Below the pieces are notes generated by a model that searched no databases, had not been told where the DNA came from, and saw nothing but the letters and a program-made list of their open reading frames with translations. 64,000 nucleotides of DNA from Eukaryota sp. TZLM1-RC (lineage: Eukaryota; Metamonada: BaSk clade). The DNA lies in contig JAUPSS010000002.1 of NCBI GenBank assembly GCA_040285825.1, positions 1,178,001-1,242,000 on the forward strand, written 5' to 3'. Shown in pieces: positions 48,828 to 59,163 of the stretch. The stretch's first letter is position 1. Each line of letters opens with the position of its first letter. The translations under genes and the position numbers were made by a program.

Positions 48828-50213
48828 ATGGTTAAGCGTTCTTCAGAAGACCTTCCTTCTCCCAAGCGACAGAATGAACATCAGGATCATCTAGACACAT
48901 CTTCTGACTCCTCATCAGAAAGTTCTTTCGATGAAAATGAGGAAATTGTCGATGATATGCAAACAGTGGATGATGAGCAACCAGACACAGACCAACAAGA
49001 TTTGCAAACGTCGTTTGAAGCATGGAATCCTTCTATAGGCTTAGAGGAGGACGAGAAACTGGAAGTAGACACTTCAGCCTACCATCTACTTCACAACCTC
49101 TCTACTCCTTGGCCCTGTTATTCTCTTGCTTTTATTCCTGATAATCTTGGTGTTCGAACTTCTTTCCCACTCACCACTACCCTTGTGGCAGGAACCCAAG
49201 CTGAAAATGATAACCAAAACTCTCTGTTTCTTCTTAAGTGTCACAACATTCGGAGCACTCTTTATGATGGAGATTCTGAAAACGAGCAAGATGATGCTTC
49301 GGATGATGAATTCAAGGGAGAAGCTCAACTTAAATCAGTAGAAATCCCACACTTTGGTGCCGTCAATAAGCTTTCCACTCTTCCCGGTAACGGCTCTGTG
49401 CTTGCAACGACCTCTTCAGATGCAATTACTAGAATATTCAACATTAGTGAACACTTGTCTTATCTTGACCAGGGAGGGGTCGTTCCTCCCACACAACCTG
49501 TCTATGAATCTCAACGTGCGAAGGACGAAGGATACGGCTTGGATTGGTCCATAGGCTCGACAGTATCTCTCTTTTCCTCCTCTTGTTCTGGGCATGTCCA
49601 ACAGCACTTGGTGACCGGTTCAGGAGTGGTGGGAGGTAGGAGGTGGCAAGCACATTCGGAATCAGTTGAAGGAATAAGTGTTTGTCCAGTTGATCCTTCT
49701 TTGTTTTGTACTTGTTCAACTGATGGTAAAATCAAGCTATGGAATGTTAACTCGTTGAAAAAACCTTGCCAAACTTTCAAAGTGTCTAATACTGATGTTA
49801 ATTGCGTCGCCTATTTGGGGGATGGTGTTCATTTGGTTACTGGTGATGATGATGGTGTTGTCAAGGTTTTTGATACTAGGAATGTCTCAGATTCAGTCTT
49901 TGAGTTTTCTTGGCACAGGACCCCTATAACGTCTCTATCACGAGCTCCCTCTACAGTTGGTTATGATGATTGGTTATTAGGTGTTACTGTGTGTTCTGAT
50001 GATGGTTCGGTCACTACTTGGGACTTCTCTGTGGATGGTGAAGGGGAAAAAGGAATACCTGCTCAGTTGTTGTTTTATCATTTTGATAATTGTAGCGTCA
50101 AGGATTCTTGTTGGCATCCACAGGTACCTGGACTATTTGGCTCAACACATGCTAATGGATTGACTCTTTATAAGCCAAGATACCTTTTTGATGAAGAAGC
50201 AATGATAGAATAG
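48828..50213 (+). CDS. GRWD1: GRWD1/RRB1-type WD-repeat ribosome-assembly protein
   Basis: 461 residues, ATG 48828, TAG stop. An acidic N-terminus (DEQPDTDQQD) is followed by the histone-binding-type segment YHLLHNLSTPWPCYSLAFIPDNLG and TTLVAGTQAE, which is the diagnostic start of GRWD1/Rrb1, then seven WD-like blades, clearest in CTCSTDGKIKLWNV and LVTGDDDGVVKVFDTR, and an end like the family (HPQVPGLFGSTHANGLTLYKP). In yeast Rrb1 is the dedicated chaperone of ribosomal protein L3 and is nucleolar. The family is about 450-510 residues. No intron seen. Its upstream 340 bp is a Fanzor-derived repeat. Confidence 0.92.
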   Translation: MVKRSSEDLPSPKRQNEHQDHLDTSSDSSSESSFDENEEIVDDMQTVDDEQPDTDQQDLQTSFEAWNPSIGLEEDEKLEVDTSAYHLLHNLSTPWPCYSLAFIPDNLGVRTSFPLTTTLVAGTQAENDNQNSLFLLKCHNIRSTLYDGDSENEQDDASDDEFKGEAQLKSVEIPHFGAVNKLSTLPGNGSVLATTSSDAITRIFNISEHLSYLDQGGVVPPTQPVYESQRAKDEGYGLDWSIGSTVSLFSSSCSGHVQQHLVTGSGVVGGRRWQAHSESVEGISVCPVDPSLFCTCSTDGKIKLWNVNSLKKPCQTFKVSNTDVNCVAYLGDGVHLVTGDDDGVVKVFDTRNVSDSVFEFSWHRTPITSLSRAPSTVGYDDWLLGVTVCSDDGSVTTWDFSVDGEGEKGIPAQLLFYHFDNCSVKDSCWHPQVPGLFGSTHANGLTLYKPRYLFDEEAMIE

Positions 50214-50859
50214 TTTTTAGTTTTTTTGAATTAGTATTTAATAAATTGCGTAAACTAGATATACTATGTTATATCATTGTATGGTTGTTACTTTTCTATC
50301 CTTCAACTCTGCATTACAAAATAACAACAATAGTTCTTTTTCAACAGTGTATTATTGCAATGATTCAACAACCCCGTGTTACCCGGAAATCAGTGTCAAT
50401 GTCTCCGTTCAGTTCACAAAGGTGTTTTAGTTGTCTAGTGTTTATCAGCTTATACGGTGTATCAGGACTCAGTGGCGTATGTCAACTACGACTAGATTTT
50501 GCTAGTCAGTTTACACCGTGATCTTTCATCATTAATACACTGACCACTTCTACATTTCAGCAGCCCATGTGGAGACTTGAACGGTGTTTTTTCAGCACTT
50601 TTAGGAATTGGATTCTTTGTTTTGATAACTGTTTCAAATACTTTTTCAAGAAGTACATTTTGAAGAAGTCTGGCTTTCGACTATTAGAACAGTTTAAAAA
50701 CCTTGTCTAATAAAACAACTAACCCATCTATTGGAAGGGGGACTATGTTTGAGGTTACTGATTGGTTTATGACCCAAGTCCCCAATACACAGTACTATTT
50801 TGTCTTTAACAACGTCTGTTGTCCATAAACTGTTAAAAATTCTTCGTTAACAATGGATG
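50214..50859. other. Intergenic region downstream of GRWD1
   Basis: About 650 bp. A 91-codon frame at 50,246-50,521 has a hydrophobic start and no known motifs. GT...AG pairs of about 27 nt exist in it, but none improves a recognisable protein. Confidence 0.3.
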
Positions 50860-51270
50860 TTTGCAAGTAAAATGCCTTGAGAAATGCACAATCAAAAGTT
50901 TCCCCTCTTGATGATTCAGAATTGTATAAACGGAAGAAATATGCAAATTCTTTAAAAGAATTGAAACATGTTCGCAATGTGGATTACCAAATTTGCCCAT
51001 TTGCTATATCTTTGTATGGACGTCCTGGAAAAATTGCAATGCTCTTATTGATGCCTTTGAAAATCTTTTAAAAAGAAGAATGAATAAGCGTTTTAATCGT
51101 CTTTTGTGGTTGAATCGTATCGTGTTTACTATTTTCAAAGCAATTCCTAAAATGATTCGAAAGTTTTGATGACTGTCAGTGCACATTACGAAGACATTGA
51201 TGTTGTACGGTTTGATGGTGTGGAAGCTTGTTTTGAAGATATTGATTTTTAGTCTTCAGTTTTGAAAATA
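50860..51270 (+). mobile_element. LINE C-terminal fragment, family 7
   Basis: 50,877-51,071 encodes YKRKKYANSLKELKHVRN, YQICPFAISLYGRPGKIAM, and shifted frames continue with LLWLNRIVFTIFKAIPK and a terminal ACFEDIDF with TAG at about 51,252. It is the better preserved relative of 8.29-8.6 kb. Confidence 0.72.
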
Positions 51271-52836
51271 GATTAAAAGGTAGTTCAAACAAATACCATT
51301 AGTTACTGCGTAATTATTCAATTCAAATGCATTTTTTTGAAAGGTTTGTTATTAGTGTTGACCCATCTATCCCAATAAGAGTTTTCTTGATTGTGCATCA
51401 GATTTTCCATACCATTTTCACCATATAATTTTCTGCTTTCTTAAATCGAGGTCTACGATCTACATTGCCTATAGTTTTTTTTGCCAATTCCTCACACCGA
51501 TCGCGTGTCTATGGAAAAAAACCCCGTTTAACCACCCATTCTTAGGAGAATGACATTGCTTCCATTATTTATAAATATTGAACAATATGAAATGATGGTT
51601 TCAGAAAATGTGAAGGATATTTGTCCAGGGTGTATTGCAGTACCTTGACTTTTTCATTTTATGTTCCATTGGAATTATTAATTTGGATATAATTTGGGAA
51701 AATTATAGACAACCATTGTTCGAATAATAAAGCAATACCTTCTTCAATCAAATTATTTGTTGGTTCAAATACAGCATCAGTTGTAGAATTATCAAAGTAC
51801 TGGGAAACTTCTTGTAAACAGTAACATTAGACAGATGTTCAGAATTTCCGAAATTTTGTAAGGAATTGATTACTTCATCTCGCTCCCCTTCACTCGTCAT
51901 ATCATTCACAATTTCAACCAAAATCTAAACCAACTACGAAATCTTTGACGTTGGCGTAAAAATAATTCAAATGTTGTAAATTATCTGGAAGAACTTCTGT
52001 CCAATCTTCCTCCATTTGATCTTTCAATTCTTTTTTTCCCGTGATATGGTTAATGATATTTTCAATATATATGTCATAATTTCTTTTTATATTGAGTTCA
52101 AAAGGACGCCACATTTCTTATTGACTCATGTATTCAAACGATCTATTTACATGGTCGAAATCTAGTCTGGGCATATGACAAATTGATGAAGAATTTGTGT
52201 AGTCAGAAACACAATGACGATACCCAGGAAATTCAGAGTTGTTAACAATTGTACCTATCCAAATATAATAAAGTTCTTCAAATCCTCAATCAACATTGCA
52301 ATTGGTCGATTATTTGCTCTTTTAAACCAACTCACCTTTGAAGCTAATTTTTTAAACATTTCTTTAAATGATAAAACAATCTGTAGTCAAAATGTGACAA
52401 ATCTTCGTCTTTCATAAATTTGGATAAAAGCTATTGTTTGACACAAAACGGAGGTTGCTGTCTCCCAGCAGACATTACAATAGATGCTGCCAGTAATTGT
52501 TTTGTAATTGTCTATACCTTGACGTAGATGAAACGAAATTCTTCACGGTGACCATGACTGATTTGCTATTTTACCCCTATAAAAATAGGATAAACAATTT
52601 GAATACAAAAATTGTATCTAGAAATTGTAAGAATAGTTTATTAAAGACAATAAAATTCCAGTGTTCTCACGCCCCTCATACTAGACAACTTCCTTCCAAC
52701 GTTGATGAAGATATTATTTATTTACATCAACTTTTTAATGTAAAATTGGAACACAAAAATTGAAATGTAATAATCACAAAGTCAGTACGGGTAAATGAAA
52801 TTTGCAAACATTATAGCCTAAAAACAACAATTTTCC
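51271..52836. other. Unassigned region with minus-strand coding debris
   Basis: About 1.57 kb. Minus-strand fragments such as RPFELNIKRNYDIYIENI and LPDNLQHLNYFYANVKDF (52,114-51,914) and CEELAKKTIGNVDRRPRF near 51,450 look like once-coding sequence with stops. No family is recognised; an old mobile element is the likeliest source. Confidence 0.35.
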
Positions 52837-53135
52837 TACCATAAATGATTTCTACAAATGAGTTCAACAACCCCTTCTCATAATCAAATCTATTTTATGA
52901 GACATCAAAACCTGGTTTGTTGTCATTGCCCCATGACAATACTCGTGTCGATCCCCTTAACTTAGCAACGTAATTAATACTTGAGGAATGAAAAATCGTA
53001 TATTACCATTACTGTCAATTTCATACAAAATTATAGAAATCATTACAATTTCCTGACTTTGTGCAAAAGCTTTAATGAGGATTTGCGTGTCTGTCAAATG
53101 TAAATGTTGTACATTACATGCAGCAAGGGGGTGTA
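52837..53135 (+). repeat. Direct repeat A, copy 1 (flank plus the first 9 nt of tRNA-Ala)
   Basis: About 299 bp, about 95% identical by eye to 54,655-54,951. It starts taccataaatgatttctac and ends gggggtgta, the first nine bases of the tRNA-Ala gene, after which the pogo-like element begins. Confidence 0.9.
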
Positions 53136-54654
53136 CCGTGTTCCGAAAAATTATGGACCCACAAAATATGGCGACTAAAATATATGGCGACTAAAGAAAT
53201 TGGCGAATTTCCAACGGTATTCAAAAATTCGCCATTATTTTTCGCCCATTAATCATTTTTAAAAATAAAAAAAAATAAAAATACCAGATTTATTTCAGAA
53301 TCAATACTATAAAATTAAACAATAATGTCATCTTCTTCTGAAGACAAATCATCTGCATCAATCCATTCAGGTCAATTTACTGCTTCAATTACAACTTCAT
53401 TACCACCTGGATTCATCAAACTGTGCTCAATGGTTTCATTAATTTTTCTCCAACCTTCTTGATGATATTGGAGACAATTTGATTTGATATATTGCCATGC
53501 CTCAATAATCCATTCTCCAATTTTGGGCTTAATAATGGAGGTGGCTACATCTAACTTGACATTATTTGGTTGAATGCCAGCATTGAGGTCTTCGAGAATT
53601 TTTTCAGTGCACCAAACAGTAAATTTTGACTTCAGTTGATCTTTGAATGGTTTATTCACAGCAACATCCAAAATGGAAAAATGATCGGTTGCCTTGGCAG
53701 GAATTTCATAGAAGTCAAGATTGAGTTCTGAGATGAAGGGTTTCAGCTGCTTTATTCTATGAGACCAATGTTGATCCCACAAAATTGCTGCTTTCAAGCC
53801 ATATATATCAGCCTCACCGTTTTCCTGAAGCTCTTGACGCTTTTGCATAAGGTATGGCCTAACAATTCCTCTGATATATTGCAGAATGTCTTTTTATTTT
53901 GAAATTTTGTAGAATTTCTATTCTTTTTACTACTGGGTTCAGCAGCACAATTTACAAAATTAAATTTTTCCAAAGTATTTGGATAAGAAGCTGCGGTCAG
54001 CCCAGACCCAATTGTTTGAATGGGTAAAAAATTTCCATCAAAAGACATGGTTAATGTACAAGTATTACCTCGTTTATCATTAGATCCATGCATTACAATT
54101 TGTCTGCTTCCAACAGGGGCGTATGTATGTTTGTCTATTGGACACCATGGAGCAAGTGTTTCATCCATAATCAACACAAGCGACGGATGATAATTAGCCA
54201 AATCATTTAAAATTAATTTAAATTCCTGGCTACACTGATTGAGTTCACTACTAGTCAGCTTTCGGTCAGTGGTAGCTTTTCGTTGGCGCCAACCCAATTG
54301 GTTACGTAAAACACCTTCGGCCCATTTGGTAGATAAAGTTAATGCTCCACTTTGAAGTTGAGGACCAAGACCCATGTGCTTGGCAGTGGCATTCCCAAGA
54401 CTAAGTACGGTCAGTGGGATCAATTTTCCTCCAGCCTCTCGTGTTGCCTTAATTAAATTCAGCAGAAAAGTATTGACGTTGGGCGGTAACAAAGTTGGTC
54501 TTCCTTTTCTGGGTCTGTCATAAAAGGTTCAATTTATACTTTTTTAATTATAATTATTTATTTATTTTAATTTCAATTATGAACTATTTTTTGAAAAATT
54601 ATGGACCCATTCAATATGGTGACTAAAAAAATTGGCGAATTTTCAAAGGTGTTG
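53136..54654 (-). mobile_element. Pogo/Tigger-like DNA transposon, TA-flanked, ends rearranged
   Basis: 1,519 bp bordered by TA on both sides (53,134-53,135 and 54,655-54,656). The left end is ccgtgttccgaaaaattatg. Near the right end a related sequence (gaaaaattatggacccattc) is present in direct, not inverted, orientation, so the normal inverted-repeat right end is missing or rearranged. Inside is a broken DDE_1-type transposase on the minus strand. The element sits between two copies of a 300-bp genomic segment. Confidence 0.75.
53372..54492 (-). pseudogene. Pogo/Tigger-type (DDE_1) transposase, frameshifted
   Basis: Two overlapping minus-strand frames, 54,492-53,794 and 53,848-53,372, together give about 370 codons. 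The first holds LSTKWAEGVLRNQLGWRQRKATTD (the end of the CENP-B-type DNA-binding region), LVLIMDETLAPWCPIDK (first Asp), MHGSNDKRGNTCTLTM. The second holds AAILWDQHWSHRI (second Asp) and TDHFSILDVAVNKPFKDQLK (third Asp, in the LDVxVNKPFK block typical of Jerky/Tigger). A frameshift near 53,820-53,850 and absence of an ATG and HTH at the start make it inactive. DDE transposases of this class cut and paste at TA. Confidence 0.85.
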
Positions 54655-54951
54655 TACCATAAATGATTTCTACAAATGAGTTCAATAGCCCCTTCTCATA
54701 ATCAAATCTATTTTATGAGACATCAAAACCTGGTTTGTTGTCATTGCCCCATGACAATACTCGTGTCGATCCCCTTAACTTAGCAACGTAATTAATACTT
54801 GAGTAATGAAAAATCGTATTCCCATTACGGTCAATTTCATACAAAATTATAGAAATCATTACAATTTCCTGACTTTGTGCAAAAGCTTTAATGAGGATTT
54901 GCGTGTCTGTCAAATGTAAATGTTGTACAATACATGCAGCAGGGGGGTGTA
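54655..54951 (+). repeat. Direct repeat A, copy 2 (leading into the intact tRNA-Ala)
   Basis: Second copy of the 52,837-53,135 segment, with a 3-bp difference around gtattcccattacgg. Here the tRNA continues to its natural end. Confidence 0.9.
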
Positions 54952-55015
54952 GCTCAATTGGTAGAGCGCGTGCTTTGCAAGCACGAGGTACGGGGATCGA
55001 AACCCTGCATCTCCA
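54943..55015 (+). tRNA. tRNA-Ala (anticodon TGC)
   Basis: 73 nt, intronless. Acceptor GGGGGTG pairs with CATCTCC (five Watson-Crick and two G-U pairs). T8, A9, D arm GCTC...GAGC, anticodon arm CGTGC-TTTGCAA-GCACG with TGC, T arm CGGGG-ATCGAAA-CCCTG and discriminator A73. The T loop begins with A instead of T, a minor deviation. CCA is not encoded, as expected in eukaryotes. TAGCTCAATTGG and GGGGATCGAAACCC are recognisable A and B boxes for Pol III. Confidence 0.93.
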
Positions 55016-55021
55016 TTTTTT
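55016..55021 (+). terminator. Pol III terminator of tRNA-Ala
   Basis: Six T directly after the discriminator base. Confidence 0.85.
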
Positions 55022-55429
55022 ACACTTTCTTTCCAGAAGCACAGGTTTACACAGATAAGACGTTTTAAAATATTTTAGTCCTTAACACATGTTTGTTAAC
55101 GTCCGTTTATTCCACATACGAATAAACAACCAAGGGTATTCTCTGACGTCTTCTCTAATTGTCACTGACTGGTTGACGAGCAGAACACAAATAGCGGTTC
55201 TGATGAAGATAATTTTATTGATTTTCAATTAAGTTTGAATGCACTTTGGGATCAAAAGATCAGCGATATACGATTATCTTGACAGTAAATGATAGTCCAT
55301 CATTAGAATGAAATACTGCTTGATTAATGTTGAAATCTTGGACAACTGTCGAACATGCTGACCACATGTCTTCAAACATGTATTGTATCCTTGTGTAGGG
55401 ATACTGATTTGAAAAGTCCAACTTATCGT
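55022..55429. other. Unassigned stretch downstream of tRNA-Ala
   Basis: About 400 bp of AT-rich DNA with no recognised features; probably diverged LINE sequence at its right end. Confidence 0.35.
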
Positions 55430-56250
55430 TCATCTTGACATAATGCTGTGATGGACACAGCTTCTACTGAATAAAACACTACCAATTACCATTTTTGGTC
55501 CTCATGACAGAGGTGATTTTTATTGTGATTAATTTGAAAATTCTGAAGCATTTGTTGACCTCGTTTCCAGTGATTTTCCAAATGCCAGCCATGTCTTTTC
55601 GAAGAAGCAAATTGAATCCTGTAGATGGATTTGAATTCAAAGTACAACAAAAACATTGAAAATATGTTAATGATATTGAAGAACAATTTGTTGATACAAA
55701 AGGCATCTTGTCTTTAATTCTTTCCAATTTTCTGTAATTGTAAGGTATTTCTTGAGCGACTTCCAAAGATTGGTTCAAGAACACACAATGAATAGTATTG
55801 ATAACTTGCTAAGTAGTTTATGGAAAAATCCAAAAAATTCAAAAAGTTTATGAAATTCATTCGCCATCAGTAAAAGAACAGCATTGTGCTTTTATAGTAT
55901 CGTAGTGGCCTTCACAAGGAAGCTAACAGAACAGGAATTTGAAGAGCAATTGTTGGTGTAGTTGTATCAGTTGTCACCTGCAGTTGTCAAGTATTAAAGT
56001 ACAAGTGAAGAAGTTGCTGGGTAAGAACCAGAAAATTATACATAAGAAATACTTCATAAAAGTAGTTTTATTTGTGAAATTTGAATTCAATACAGATTGA
56101 AGAATTGTTTTAGAAATATTAATGTGAAAGAAGAGAAAGTGTAAGTCACCAACAGCAAATCAGAACCAACGTAGTAAAGGTTAACTAAAACGTAGCGGAT
56201 GAATACTTAAAATCCAAATATATATAATGTCAAGTGTGTAAGTTTAATAA
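55430..56250 (+). mobile_element. Strongly decayed family 1-like LINE
   Basis: DRGDFYCD, ENSEAFVDLVSS and FLSDFQRLVQEHTMN (55,500-55,800) follow the family 1 RGDVYCDW...EAIVDFVSC and FQKMVQEKTMK with many stops, and gtgtgtaagtttaataaaag at 56,230 matches the family 1 3' end seen at 47.5 kb. This is among the oldest copies in the window. Confidence 0.6.
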
Positions 56251-56370
56251 AAGTAAACTAATATAAAATCCATTCCTATCAAAAATCAAAGACAGAGCTA
56301 AAAACTATTTATTATTATTATTATTATGAGGAATCAAAGTTTCAGCCAAAAAAAGAGGTCATGGATTAAA
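56251..56370. other. 3' flank of the DNA ligase IV gene
   Basis: About 120 bp, including a short (TTA)n run at 56,308-56,325. No other feature. Confidence 0.5.
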
Positions 56371-59163
56371 CTATTCCTCTAATTTAAATTCTAAAAGCTC
56401 ATCCACATTTAATTCCTTTTCTGATTGTCGCCAAATATAATCACCTTCATTAACAATTGTCCTCTCTTTCACACATTGCTGAACCCAATCACTGGTAATA
56501 ACAGGGAGTGGAGACAGGGTCCCAAGTTTACTTCTTCGCGATGAAGCTTCAGAAATTATTTCATCCGGAGCACAGAGCAAAGGTTCAGTTATTATCACAT
56601 GTGTACAGTCAACCAAAGAATCAACAATACAACCACCATGGGTCTCAATGACAAGGGACAACGAAGTTGAAAAAGGTATTAAAAGTGCACGAACATTTAA
56701 GAAAAAATAATGCTCAGGAAACAATGTCTTCAATTCTAATAATACATGCGGTTCCGTGTTGAAAGATTCAACACAGTTAGCTACTGCTTCCTTCGTAAAA
56801 CCTCGTTGAAACAGAGCATGTAGAAATCCTGGTGTCAATGAAAACGAAAAGGAGTCCCCAAATTGATCAAATTCTCCAGGATTTACAGCATAATTGGACC
56901 AAAGGAACAAAGGAGACAATGGAAGCAACTGTTCGTTCTCTATACACAAGATAAAATAGTCCGGATTAACAAACTTAATATCTAAATAGTTCTGAGCAAT
57001 TGACGCTATTCGAGGACTAGCATCTTTTAAAGGATGATCAATAACTACAAAATTAAGGTCTGTAACTGGATTCTCAACTACATGAGCCCCATGGGCCAAT
57101 AGCATTCCCCAAAGGTTGTGGTATTCAGGGGAACGAAGTTCTAATAGCACTACATGGTCGGCAAACAATCTACTGACCACCTCAATTTGTGTTCTCCTCA
57201 GCATTGCCTTCCTTACCTCATCATACTTGGAAGCTCTTGGTTTTTTTATTTTTCGTGTTGTTCGCTTGACAGGCTCTTGTTTCAATGGAGGTATCCCTTC
57301 TTCAGCAGTGACTGTCATTGAAGAATCATCCAATATAGAGCTTGTTTCAGCCGTTTCAACTACTTCCCCAGTATACAATCTGCCTTCAAGGGCAGACGTA
57401 CTAGAAACAAGTTCCATAAAGCCTTCCAAATTGAGACAATCATAAACACTTTTGCCTGTGAATCGAACATTAACAATACGAGGGAATCTGAGTGTGTAAC
57501 CAAGTGGATAAGATTTACTCACAATTATTTGACTTGAATTGATAGTCACAAGGAAAGTTTTCTCAATATCTTCACATATAAAGTCGGGTCGTTCATCTGC
57601 CTGCATCATTCCAAATTCAAGGAGAGAAGTGTTGGGGTCCATGTCCGTTACTTCAGAAAAGCCCTCACCTTTCATTTTGGTTGTAATTTCAGTCCTCATG
57701 TTCTCAGTAAGCCCTCCACCCACTCTACAAAGAAGTCTCCATTTGGCTCTAGATGCGTCGTATACACCTACATGTAAAGATGCAATCTCCTTAGCTCGGG
57801 ATTGATGACCAAAAGAACCCCCAATTACTGCTAGATCAATATCAGTCAGCTCTCCTTTCTCATAGTCTGGCTTGAGTTTAATCCAATCTGTGGACCTACT
57901 ACCTGGTTTATATTGTGATTCCATAAGCTTAACGATGGCTCCTTCATGTCCTCTCGCAACAAGCTGGTTGTACTGTTCCACCAATTCGGATTGTGTGGTC
58001 ACTGTATGGGAAGATATCACCTCTATCCTCTTTGGTATAGTCTTTACCGTTGCTTTCAACAATGTTCTTCTTTCTGAGAGAGTTTTATCCAGAATAGATG
58101 TTCCATTAAGATACAATAAATCAAAAGCAGTAAAACAAAGTTGTTTTTCACTGTCTTCCCCCTTTGTTGCAACTTCTTTGAGACAACCAAAAGGATCAAA
58201 CTTGCAAGAAATTCTATTATAAACTAACAGCTCACCATCGATAACTACTGATTTTGCATCTAGACAATCGATTAAAAAACTACCGACAATATCCGAATAC
58301 TTTGAATACTCTAGACAGGAACGAGAATAAAATTTACAAACATCCCCTACAGAGTCTACATGGACTTGGACTCTCTCTCCGTCAAGCTTAGGCTCAACAC
58401 ATAGACTTACTCCCTCTTGGAAAAAACTACTATAGACCTCCAAAGACTGTGCTCTCCTAGCCAGTTCGGGTTTGAGAGGGGTGAACAAAACCGCGTGAAA
58501 GCAGGTTAGATCAACTGAAATCGCTGGGTTGTGTAATTCGGATAGCACTTTATGTAGGTTATTTGTAATGGCCAAATAGCCAACAGCTTGTGGATGCCAC
58601 AGCTTCAACATGGTTTCAGCTCTCATTCTTAAACGCAAGTCTTTGAGGATAATACGACAGAGCCATTTATGTTCAGTGGCTGAGATAGTAGTCAGAAGTT
58701 CTCTAAATGTATTAACCTGTACATGCTGATCACCATTAGCGATAAGGTTAAGGTACCTGTTGATTTCCTCGATGGTGACAGAAGACGGGTGAGAAGGCTG
58801 TCTTGGTTGTAGACACTGTTCCAAAACAGCAGGGAAATCACCAGCGGAGGTATGAAGAGGAGAGGGTTGTCTATAGTGAATGAGAGCATCACCAAGGGGG
58901 GAATTTGATTGGATAGATAAGGCTGATATGTACCGGTGAGCGAGCTTTTTTTCTTGTAGGTTATACACTCTCCGTTCATTGTCTAAAGAGCAAAATAATA
59001 GACGGTTAAAAGGCCAAAGGTCTTGTTGTCCCTTTTCGCGTAGATATGCCCAGAACTGTAAGAGAACTGATTCCCGTTGTTTTCGCTTGATTTGGGTAGC
59101 TAAATTTTCAAGAACTTTATAGCAAAAAGAAGAGAACTTGAAGTTGGACTCCAAAGTCGACAT
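56371..59163 (-). CDS. LIG4: DNA ligase IV (ATP-dependent, non-homologous end joining)
   Basis: 930 residues from ATG 59163 to TAG; human LIG4 is 911. Residues 1-230 are the helical DNA-binding domain. The nucleotidyltransferase domain has the adenylation motif CVEPKLDGERVQVH with Lys259, followed by YSRSCLEYS (motif III), VVIDGELLVYN, HEGAIVKLMESQYKPGSRS and WIKLKPDY (motifs IV-V). An OB-fold domain follows, and the C-terminus holds two BRCT domains (around 660-750 and 845-925, with WVQQCVKERTIVNEGDYIW at the end) separated by the linker that binds XRCC4 in other eukaryotes. The tandem BRCT and length separate it from LIG1. No intron. The enzyme seals double-strand breaks in end joining. Confidence 0.96.
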   Translation of the reverse strand: MSTLESNFKFSSFCYKVLENLATQIKRKQRESVLLQFWAYLREKGQQDLWPFNRLLFCSLDNERRVYNLQEKKLAHRYISALSIQSNSPLGDALIHYRQPSPLHTSAGDFPAVLEQCLQPRQPSHPSSVTIEEINRYLNLIANGDQHVQVNTFRELLTTISATEHKWLCRIILKDLRLRMRAETMLKLWHPQAVGYLAITNNLHKVLSELHNPAISVDLTCFHAVLFTPLKPELARRAQSLEVYSSFFQEGVSLCVEPKLDGERVQVHVDSVGDVCKFYSRSCLEYSKYSDIVGSFLIDCLDAKSVVIDGELLVYNRISCKFDPFGCLKEVATKGEDSEKQLCFTAFDLLYLNGTSILDKTLSERRTLLKATVKTIPKRIEVISSHTVTTQSELVEQYNQLVARGHEGAIVKLMESQYKPGSRSTDWIKLKPDYEKGELTDIDLAVIGGSFGHQSRAKEIASLHVGVYDASRAKWRLLCRVGGGLTENMRTEITTKMKGEGFSEVTDMDPNTSLLEFGMMQADERPDFICEDIEKTFLVTINSSQIIVSKSYPLGYTLRFPRIVNVRFTGKSVYDCLNLEGFMELVSSTSALEGRLYTGEVVETAETSSILDDSSMTVTAEEGIPPLKQEPVKRTTRKIKKPRASKYDEVRKAMLRRTQIEVVSRLFADHVVLLELRSPEYHNLWGMLLAHGAHVVENPVTDLNFVVIDHPLKDASPRIASIAQNYLDIKFVNPDYFILCIENEQLLPLSPLFLWSNYAVNPGEFDQFGDSFSFSLTPGFLHALFQRGFTKEAVANCVESFNTEPHVLLELKTLFPEHYFFLNVRALLIPFSTSLSLVIETHGGCIVDSLVDCTHVIITEPLLCAPDEIISEASSRRSKLGTLSPLPVITSDWVQQCVKERTIVNEGDYIWRQSEKELNVDELLEFKLEE

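Noticed and set aside
53124-53135. A second tRNA gene at the end of repeat A copy 1
   Set aside because: Only the first nine bases remain; the transposon starts at the TA that follows.
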